Shown piece by piece: positions 57,909 through 64,000 of a stretch of 64,000 nt of DNA. Under the pieces are notes generated by a model. It saw only the letters and a program-made list of their open reading frames with translations. It searched no databases and was not told where the DNA came from. How positions within the stretch are numbered: position 1 is the stretch's first letter; each line of letters starts with the position of its first letter. The stretch is from Cupriavidus pinatubonensis (GTDB lineage: Bacteria > Pseudomonadota > Gammaproteobacteria > Burkholderiales > Burkholderiaceae): assembly GCF_019602855.1 (NCBI RefSeq), contig NZ_CP080766.1:558001-622000 (forward strand), given 5' to 3'. The translations under genes and the position numbers were made by a program.

Positions 57909-58595
57909 TCAGTCGTGGGTATCGCGCGCCATGCGCGTGCTGGCGGCACGCATGCCACGCTTGATCGCGGTCACGCCGCCGGCCGGGAAAGCGGCAATGG
58001 TCGTGGCCAGGTCGCGCGCGCGGTCGAGCACCTGCGTGTCGTCGGTGACTTCCGTGGCCACGCCAAGCCGAAGCAGGTCAGCGGCGGGTACGCGATCGCC
58101 AAGCAGGCACAGCCGCGCGGCGACCGCTTCGGAATGGCGCAGTGCCAGCCATGCCGCATTGCGCGGCGCGGCCATGCCAAGGCGGATCTCGCCGATCTGC
58201 AGAAAGGCGCCGGCGCCGCACACCATCAGGTCGCCGGCCAGAGCCAGTGCCGCGCCGCCGTTGACCGCATGGCGCTCCAGCGCCACGATCCACGCCTTCT
58301 CGCTCTGTAGCAGCGACAGGTGGACACGCTCCCAGACCTGCGCGAATTTCGCCATGCCGTCCGGCTCGGCCTGCAGCGCCTTCAGATCCAGTCCCGAACA
58401 GAACGCGCCATCGGCGCCGCGCAGCAGCACGGCACGCGTGCTGTCGTCGGCGTTGACGCTGTCGATGGCGGTGGCCAGCGCGCTGGCTAGCGCAATGTCG
58501 ATGGCATTGCGGCGCTCGGGCCGGTTCAACACGATCTCGGTCCAGCCGGCATGGCGCTCCAGCAGTACCGGTGAGGTTATTGCCGCTTCACTCAT
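57909..58595 (-). CDS. Enoyl-CoA hydratase/isomerase family protein
   Basis: 228 residues, slightly short for the crotonase family (about 255). Oxyanion-hole segments are ERRNAIDIALASAL and GADGAFCSGLDLKAL, then RHAVNGGAALALAGDLMVCG and IRLGMAAPRNAAW. In the second region, where classical hydratases have the first catalytic Glu (ALGGGCELA), the residues are AVNGGAALALAGD, so the usual Glu is absent; the activity may be isomerase- or hydrolase-like. The ATG overlaps the CoA-transferase stop by four bases. Confidence 0.88.
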   Translation of the reverse strand: MSEAAITSPVLLERHAGWTEIVLNRPERRNAIDIALASALATAIDSVNADDSTRAVLLRGADGAFCSGLDLKALQAEPDGMAKFAQVWERVHLSLLQSEKAWIVALERHAVNGGAALALAGDLMVCGAGAFLQIGEIRLGMAAPRNAAWLALRHSEAVAARLCLLGDRVPAADLLRLGVATEVTDDTQVLDRARDLATTIAAFPAGGVTAIKRGMRAASTRMARDTHD

Positions 58596-59809
58596 GCAGT
58601 CACTCCTTGCTCGCAGCCAATGGCGCCGGCGCAGGCCAGTTCATCAATTTCAGTGGCACCGTAGCCAAGCTCGGTCAGCACTTCAGTGGTGTGCTGGCCC
58701 AGCCGAGGCACGGCGGGAATACCATCCCCTTGCAGGCTCTCCATCGAGAACGGCAGCCCTGGCAGTTCGAGCAGGCCGCCTTCGCCATTGCCAACCGCGC
58801 GCAGGATGCCGCTGGCGCGCACATCGGAACTGGCGCCGACCTGGTGGTAATCCCGCACCACGCCGACCACGACCTGATGGCGTTCGAGCAGCGCACGCGC
58901 AGCGTCGCCGCTCAAATGGCGCAGCGCATCGTGCAGGATCGCGAGCAGCGCCGGACGGTTCTGCACACGCAGTGCATTGCTGGCGAAACGCGGATCCTGC
59001 GCGAGCGCGGGGTTGCCGATCGCTTCGCACAGGCGCGCCCAGTGTTCGTCGAGATACGCGGACAGCACCACATGGCCATCGGCCACTGCGATGACATCCG
59101 CCGCAGGTGCGGCCTTGGGCTGGCTGTTGCCGCTGCGCACCGGCAGCGCGCCCGAGCATTGGAACTCCGCCCACAACTGCGCCTGCAGTTGCACGCCAAC
59201 CTGCAATAGCGACGTCTCGATGGTTTCGCCCTTGCCGGTGCGGAGGCGGCGAAACAGCGCAGCGAGAATCGCGTTGGCCGCAGCCAGTGCCGTGGCCGCG
59301 TCGATCAGTGCAAAGCCCGCCTTCAGCGGCTGTCCGCCGGCTTCGCCGGTCACGGACATCATGCCGCTTTCGGCCTGCGCGGCGATATCGAGCCCCGGCC
59401 GCGAGCGCGACGGTCCGCGCGTGCCGAAGCCGCTGATCGATGCATGGATCAGCTCGGGTTTCTCAGCGCGCAACGTCGCGGCATCCAGCCCCAGCGCTTC
59501 CATCACGCCGTGACGCGTGTTGTGCAGCACCACGTCGCTGGCCAGCGCGAGCCGCCGCGCAGCCTCCATGCCACCGCTGCTGCGCAGATCCAGCGCGATG
59601 CCGCGCTTGCCACGGTTGTACGCGAGGAACATCGGACTCTGCGCGCTGGTGCCGTCGAAACGCCGCGCGCTGTCGCCGCGCAGCGCTTCCACCTTGACCA
59701 CGTCGGCGCCGAGGTCGGCCAGCATCATGGCCGCGCCTGGCGCTGCGATGAACTGCCCAAACTCCGCTACCCGAATGCCTGCCAGGGGCAGGTCTTGCCG
59801 GCTTGCCAT
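58592..59809 (-). CDS. CaiB/BaiF family (class III) CoA-transferase
   Basis: 405 residues. Family features: PLAGIRVAEFGQFIAAPGAAMMLADLGADVVKVE at the N-terminus, LAYNRGKRGIALDL, and the catalytic Asp in LKAGFALIDAATALAAANAIL. These enzymes move CoA from one acid to another without a free intermediate acid. First gene of the minus-strand acyl-CoA run, overlapping the hydratase gene by four bases. Substrate unknown; the nearby Bug receptors suggest a carboxylic acid taken up from outside. Confidence 0.92.
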   Translation of the reverse strand: MASRQDLPLAGIRVAEFGQFIAAPGAAMMLADLGADVVKVEALRGDSARRFDGTSAQSPMFLAYNRGKRGIALDLRSSGGMEAARRLALASDVVLHNTRHGVMEALGLDAATLRAEKPELIHASISGFGTRGPSRSRPGLDIAAQAESGMMSVTGEAGGQPLKAGFALIDAATALAAANAILAALFRRLRTGKGETIETSLLQVGVQLQAQLWAEFQCSGALPVRSGNSQPKAAPAADVIAVADGHVVLSAYLDEHWARLCEAIGNPALAQDPRFASNALRVQNRPALLAILHDALRHLSGDAARALLERHQVVVGVVRDYHQVGASSDVRASGILRAVGNGEGGLLELPGLPFSMESLQGDGIPAVPRLGQHTTEVLTELGYGATEIDELACAGAIGCEQGVTA

Positions 59810-60203
59810 GCCATGGACTCCATGCCGGTTTGCCCGGCGTTGCGATGATGCGAAAGGATCATGCGGCAGCAGCGGCGTTTGCGGCAGATGGCAGGATCGC
59901 TGCCGCGTAAACCTGCGGTTAGCACCCCGGGGTTATCCAGGCTGCCGGGTATGCGCTAGCGCGTGCGGCGCTTGCGGGGAACTGCCGCGCAATGCCCGCT
60001 GCTAACCACCGGTTCACACGGCGCCAACCCGAACGGCCGCCGGGCCGCGCCAGCGCTGGCCCGACGGGTGATGGGGGAACGGCGGCGCGGAGTTTCCCCT
60101 ATCCCAATCCTCCGCCGCTTGCCCTGAAATTCGTGCTGAAGACGGCTGCCGTGGACATGCATGGCAGCCAGCCGGATTCACCATTTTGCGAAAGGAGTCA
60201 CGC
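59810..60203. other. Divergent region between CoA-transferase and MBL-fold genes
   Basis: 394 bases. It must hold both promoters. The palindrome ACCCCGGGGT near 59930 is the only clear symmetric element. No regulator gene is present at this end of the window. No small gene is convincing. Confidence 0.4.
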
Positions 60204-61457
60204 ATGCAGGATCTCGAGGAAAGGGCCGTCGCGCTGGTAACGGGCACCGGCATCGAAGCCATCGACGATGGTGTATGGCTGTTGCACGGGCAAGGGCAGA
60301 GCTTTGTCGCGGATGTCGGCGGCGGCCTGCTGGTGGTCGACAGCGGCCCGGGCGGGCGCGTGACCGCTGGCATGATCGAAGCCCTGCGCACGCAGAGCAG
60401 CCTGCCGGTGCTGGCAATCTGCTACAGCCACGGCCATATGGGCTACAACGCTGGCCTGCAGCAATGGCTCGACCATGCCGCCGCACGCGGCGAGCCAGCG
60501 CCCCGTGTGCTCGCCCACGTGAACGTGCTGGCGCGCCAGGCGCGCTATCGCGAGACCAGCCGCATGCAGGAACGCATGGCCGAGATCCAGTTCCGCCGCC
60601 CTGCCGGCGCCATGGCGGGCAAGCTCGGCCACACCGCGCCCACCGAGACGTTTGCCGACAGCGTGACGATTGGCCAGGGCAATGGCCGTGCGGAGATCCT
60701 GTGGGCGCCATCGGAGACCGACGATGCCATCGCAGTCTGGCTGCCGGGACGGCGGCTGCTGTACGGCGGCCCGGCCGTGATCGACTCCATTCCCAACGTC
60801 GGCACGCCGTTCCGCACGCTGCGCGATACCGTGCGCTGGGCCGAGACGCTGGAACGCATGGCAGCGCTGGGACCTCGCACCGTCGTACGCGAGTTCGGCC
60901 CCACGCTACGCGGCGCGGAGGAATGCGAACGCGTGCTGTGCCAGACGGCGCGCGCGCTGCGCTGGCTGCGCGCCGAGGTGGTCCGGCTGATGAACGCGGG
61001 CTGCAACGAGCGCCAGATGCTTGCGGCGCTCAAGCCGCCCGCGGAACTGTTCGACCAACCGTGGATGCGGCCCACGTACGGCGATCCGAGCTATATCGCG
61101 CGCGATATCTATCGCTCGGAGAATGGCTGGTGGGACCGCAACGCGACCTCGCTGCACCCCGCCGCGCCGGAGCAAGCCGCAGCCGAGATCGCTGCCGCAG
61201 TGGCCGACCACGACGCGCTGATCCGCCACGCGCAGTCCCTGGCCGCGCGCGGCGAGATCCAGCTGGCGCTGCACGTGGTCGATGTGCTCGCACTCGCGCC
61301 CGGCGACGCGCCCACGCTGGCCGAAGCCCGCCGGCTCAAGGCCGGGTGGCTGCGCCAGCGCGCGGGCGAGGTACGGAGCTACGTGTCCCGCAGCCTGTAT
61401 GGCGCCGCTGCAGACATGCTGGAACACGGCGCGGCCGATACCTTCGGCATCCACTGA
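60204..61457 (+). CDS. MBL-fold protein related to alkyl sulfatases, with degraded metal motif
   Basis: 417 residues from the ATG at 60204 after AAAGGAG. The fold resembles the YjcS/BDS1 alkyl sulfatase branch: VADVGGGLLVVDSGPG, then the metal-motif position, WLPGRRLLYGGPAVIDSIPNVGTPFRTLRDTVRW, and an all-helical dimerisation domain (TYGDPSYIARDIYRSENGWWD). Where active enzymes have HxHxDH it has HGHMGY (76-81), so the Asp and third His are missing; the bridging Asp region is LLYGGP. His105 is kept. Catalysis may be lost or altered. Divergent from the acyl-CoA genes. Confidence 0.78.
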   Translation: MQDLEERAVALVTGTGIEAIDDGVWLLHGQGQSFVADVGGGLLVVDSGPGGRVTAGMIEALRTQSSLPVLAICYSHGHMGYNAGLQQWLDHAAARGEPAPRVLAHVNVLARQARYRETSRMQERMAEIQFRRPAGAMAGKLGHTAPTETFADSVTIGQGNGRAEILWAPSETDDAIAVWLPGRRLLYGGPAVIDSIPNVGTPFRTLRDTVRWAETLERMAALGPRTVVREFGPTLRGAEECERVLCQTARALRWLRAEVVRLMNAGCNERQMLAALKPPAELFDQPWMRPTYGDPSYIARDIYRSENGWWDRNATSLHPAAPEQAAAEIAAAVADHDALIRHAQSLAARGEIQLALHVVDVLALAPGDAPTLAEARRLKAGWLRQRAGEVRSYVSRSLYGAAADMLEHGAADTFGIH

Positions 61458-61488
61458 GCGCCGGCTCGTCGCGTGCGTGCTGGCCCGG

Positions 61489-62502
61489 TTACTCCAGCAC
61501 CACGCCGCTGGTCTTGATCACGGTGCCCCACTTGCGCACTTCCTCATCGATGAACCGTGCAAAGCTTGCGCTGTCGCCAGGCTCGGGCTGCAGACCGAGC
61601 GCCGTGAGCTTGTTGCGCACATCGCTGTCCGCGAGCACGGCACTGGCATCGCGGTTGATCTGCTGGACGATGGCGGCGGGCGTACGCGCCGGCGCCAGCA
61701 GGCCGAACCAGCCGTAGCCAACCACACCGGGGAACCCCTGCTCGGCGAAGGTCGGCGCATCCGGATAGACCGGCGTGCGCTGCTCCGACGCCACCGCCAG
61801 CACGCGCAACTGGCCGGCCTTGATGAACGGCAGCGCAGACGTGATCGCGGTCAGCGTGGCATCCACGCGGCCGGCAAGCAGTTCGGTATAGGCCGTCGCG
61901 TCACCACGGTAATGCACGTTCAGCACCTTGAACTTGGCCTGTGCGGCAAACAGCTCCGCGGTCAGGTGCGGCCCCGAGCCGGCGCCGGGCGACGCAAACG
62001 TGGCGCCGCCCGACTTCGCGCGCGCCATGCGCACGAAGTCCGCGACTGTGCGCGCCGGCGAATCGGCCTTGACGATCAGGAATACCGGGCCCACCACGCG
62101 CGGGCCCACCGCCACGAAATCCTTGTGGATGTCGTACTGCTGCGGCAGGCCGGCCGCCGTGTTGATCGCAAACGGCGCGGCAGCCCACAGCAGCGTGTAG
62201 CCATCCGGCGCGGCACGCGCGAGCGTTTCGTTGGCGACGCGGGTGCCGGCCCCCGGCTTGTTCTCGACCACGAACTGCTGGCCGTACTTGCGGCTCAGCG
62301 ACTCGGCCAGCAGCCGGGCCGAGGTATCGTTGGATCCGCCCGGCCCGTACGGGGAAATCAGCCGCACCGTGCGCGACGGATAGGCCTGCGCCAGCGCGCT
62401 CCATGGCGCCAGCGCGGGCGCCGCGCCCAGCAGCAACAGGTCGCGCATGCGGGCCAGCATGGCCCTGCGCGATATCGGGTAGTCGTCTGTCTTGAGCTTC
62501 AT
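61489..62502 (-). CDS. Bug family (TctC) substrate-binding protein
   Basis: 337 residues. The N-terminus has a twin-arginine-like start (SRRAMLARMRDLLLLG) before the signal region ending near ALAQA. Bug motifs YPSRTVRLISPYGPGGSND, FVVENKPGAGTRVANE and NVHYRGDAT. Convergent with the MBL-fold gene and directly after the DUF1254 gene (12 bases), so it is probably co-transcribed with it. Ligand unknown. Confidence 0.9.
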   Translation of the reverse strand: MKLKTDDYPISRRAMLARMRDLLLLGAAPALAPWSALAQAYPSRTVRLISPYGPGGSNDTSARLLAESLSRKYGQQFVVENKPGAGTRVANETLARAAPDGYTLLWAAAPFAINTAAGLPQQYDIHKDFVAVGPRVVGPVFLIVKADSPARTVADFVRMARAKSGGATFASPGAGSGPHLTAELFAAQAKFKVLNVHYRGDATAYTELLAGRVDATLTAITSALPFIKAGQLRVLAVASEQRTPVYPDAPTFAEQGFPGVVGYGWFGLLAPARTPAAIVQQINRDASAVLADSDVRNKLTALGLQPEPGDSASFARFIDEEVRKWGTVIKTSGVVLE

Positions 62503-62514
62503 GGACCTCGCTCC

Positions 62515-63825
62515 TCAGGAAACGCGGCGCACTGCGGGGATGCGGTACTGGCCTTCGATAAAGGCCGGTGCCGGGTGGTAGAGACGCAGGATCAGGTAGA
62601 ACGAGCCCGCGGGCGCCGGCAGCCAGTTCTCCGCCTGCGCCGGCCTCTGGTGTGAAATCGGGATGACCAGCCCGCCGTCCGGTTCCAGGCGCAGGCCGGG
62701 CGTGCGGTCGCCCACGGCATAGCGGCCGATCTCGTTGGCGCTGAAGAAGCGGTCCTCGCCATACAGCGACACCGACCAGAACGCCTGTGCGGGCGGCAGC
62801 ATGCCGGGCGGGAAACGCAGCTCGTACATGTGCTCGCCACGCAGCGGTTCGCCGTCGGCATCGAAATCGGCCATCGCGTAGATCGCCTCGTCGGCCCGCA
62901 GCGCGCCCAGGCCCTTCATCGCGGTGCAGGCGCGTTGCAGCCAGTCGTCGCCATAGAGCCCGAGCTTCATGCTGTAGCCCCAGCTCTTGCGGCCCTGGCT
63001 GCGCGTATGCGCCTCGATCACCTGCAGGGCCTGACGATAGGCATTCTCCAGGCCGGCACGGACTTCGGCGCGCAGGCCGGCGATGTCGATCTCGCCCTCG
63101 AGCTTCAGGCCGGCCTTGCGCAGCAGCGTCAGCACGCCCTGCTCGCGTTCGGCGGGCGGATACTCGCGCAGTGCATTGAACAGGTTCTGGAAGAAGTCGA
63201 GCGCTTCGTTGCCGGTGTCGCTCCAGGCGCGCAAGCATTCCGGCATGGTCTTCGCGGGCGCATCGAGCGCAAAGCCGCTTTCGAACGCATGCGCCGCGGC
63301 CAGGTCGGCGGGGCCCTGCACCAGCACGCGGCCCAGCAGCCAGACCAGCGAAGTCGGGCACGCCACCACATGGCTCCCGGTGGCCTGCTGGCCGGGGCCG
63401 ACTAGCGTGACGGTGCTGCCTTCGGCGGACACGTTGCGCGGCCCGAGGTTCTCGAAGTTGTTGGTCCAGGCGTCGAGCAGTTCCACCACGTAGTAGCGGT
63501 CGCGCTCGGGCAGCGGCGGCACGCGCAGCGTGACCGGTCCGTCGGCCAGGTTGATCCAGCCGCAGAAGTAAAGCAGGTCATTGGCGGGCGTGACGACGTC
63601 GCGGTCTTCATGCGTCCACTGGCGCTCGCTGGCCGACAGTGTATTGACCGGCGCGCGGCCATAGCCGGTAGCCGTGCTGACCGAGGTCTGTATGCGGCAG
63701 GTGCGCAAGGTCTCGATTAGCGGATAGCCATAGATCACGACAGGCAATGCGGCGGCGGCAACCAGGGCTTCCTGGCTGGAGCTGTAGACGGGGGCGGAAA
63801 ACAACTGTGGCGCGGGATGGTTCAT
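62515..63825 (-). CDS. DUF1254/DUF1214 domain protein
   Basis: 436 residues from the ATG at 63825, with CGGAG upstream. The N-terminal DUF1254 part has VIYGYPLIETLRT, VVTPANDLLYFCGWINLADGPVTLRVP and RYYVVELLDAWTNNFENLG. The C-terminal DUF1214 part has YAMADFDADGEPLRGEHMYELRF and PPAQAFWSVSLYGEDRFF. Unlike many family members it has no evident signal peptide. Function of the family is unknown. It sits between two Bug receptor genes on the same strand and may process a ligand they share. Confidence 0.88.
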   Translation of the reverse strand: MNHPAPQLFSAPVYSSSQEALVAAAALPVVIYGYPLIETLRTCRIQTSVSTATGYGRAPVNTLSASERQWTHEDRDVVTPANDLLYFCGWINLADGPVTLRVPPLPERDRYYVVELLDAWTNNFENLGPRNVSAEGSTVTLVGPGQQATGSHVVACPTSLVWLLGRVLVQGPADLAAAHAFESGFALDAPAKTMPECLRAWSDTGNEALDFFQNLFNALREYPPAEREQGVLTLLRKAGLKLEGEIDIAGLRAEVRAGLENAYRQALQVIEAHTRSQGRKSWGYSMKLGLYGDDWLQRACTAMKGLGALRADEAIYAMADFDADGEPLRGEHMYELRFPPGMLPPAQAFWSVSLYGEDRFFSANEIGRYAVGDRTPGLRLEPDGGLVIPISHQRPAQAENWLPAPAGSFYLILRLYHPAPAFIEGQYRIPAVRRVS

Positions 63826-63871
63826 GCAGGGCTCCGGGAATCTTGAGGGAATAGCGGACGGGCGCGGCGGC

Positions 63872-64000
63872 TCACTCCTGGGCCGCGCCGCTGGACTTGA
63901 CCAGTGCGGCCCAGGACGTAACGTCGCTGCGCATCTGCGCGGCAAATGCACTGCGCGGCTGGGGCGTATAGCGCATGCCGAGCGAATCGGCCTGTGCCTT
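63872..64000 (-). CDS. Bug family (TctC) substrate-binding protein, C-terminal fragment at window edge
   Basis: 42 codons ending with TGA at 63872, open to the right edge. The sequence MRYTPQPRSAFAAQMRSDVTSWAALVKSSG is the usual C-terminal helix and tail of Bug receptors, aligned with the ends of the other four copies here. It would be the fifth such gene in the window, 46 bases upstream of the DUF1254 gene. Confidence 0.75.
   Translation of the reverse strand, partial: KAQADSLGMRYTPQPRSAFAAQMRSDVTSWAALVKSSGAAQE

Overview
The window is chromosomal DNA from a high-GC beta-proteobacterium, most likely Cupriavidus or a close Ralstonia/Burkholderia relative. The evidence is indirect: strong GC bias at third codon positions, five Bug-type (TctC) periplasmic receptors without TctAB permeases, a PaaN2-type phenylacetate cluster, a phasin with 3-hydroxybutyrate dehydrogenase, and a PhnW/PhnA/PhnY phosphonate cluster of the Burkholderia type. 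Genes are densely packed, mostly metabolic and regulatory. No rRNA, tRNA, CRISPR, prophage or intact insertion sequence was seen. The genus is inferred, not proven.

Layout, left to right. 1-8.5 kb: a CobS/CobT-like pair behind an IclR regulator, an APC amino-acid permease, a MocR/GabR regulator, an NTF2-like protein and a PuuB/DadA-like flavoprotein oxidase. 8.7-10.8 kb: an EF-G-like GTPase with altered G motifs. 10.8-16.3 kb: the most unusual region. It holds a NadC-type phosphoribosyltransferase, a MarR repressor, a fusion of ribose 1,5-bisphosphokinase (PhnN) with an AMP/thymidine-phosphorylase-type enzyme, a Bug receptor and an unknown small protein. The nadC and fusion-gene promoters carry the same pair of inverted 12-bp sites in nearly identical geometry. 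The gene set suggests one route: nucleotide + Pi to ribose 1,5-bisphosphate, then PRPP, then a pyridine mononucleotide. 16.6-26.6 kb: ActP with its DUF485 partner, then paaK, paaN, paaEDCBA on the minus strand and divergent paaX.

26.7-36.6 kb: a PEBP-family protein, a phytase-like esterase, a chemoreceptor, a phasin, and a 3-hydroxybutyrate dehydrogenase/GntP-permease operon with a sigma-54 promoter facing its own enhancer-binding protein. Next come a DadA-like oxidase behind a tandem glycine riboswitch, a second membrane chemoreceptor, gdhA and an orphan fimbrial-type protein. 41.4-48.2 kb: a DeoR regulator, then the 2-aminoethylphosphonate pathway: PhnW (transaminase), PhnY (aldehyde dehydrogenase) and PhnA (phosphonoacetate hydrolase), with its GntR regulator and a DMT-family membrane protein. 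48.2-54.4 kb: a glucarate set (Bug receptor, glucarate dehydratase, FadR-type regulator, ketoglutarate semialdehyde dehydrogenase) and a porin. 54.4-64 kb: an acyl-CoA catabolic operon (Bug receptor, two acyl-CoA dehydrogenases, enoyl-CoA hydratase, CoA-transferase), a divergent MBL-fold protein with a degraded metal motif, another Bug receptor, a DUF1254/DUF1214 protein and the tail of a fifth Bug receptor.

All function calls come from reading motifs and overall family resemblance by eye; no database search was run. Start codons were chosen from ribosome-binding sites, overlaps with neighbours and family N-termini, so several differ from the longest open frame.
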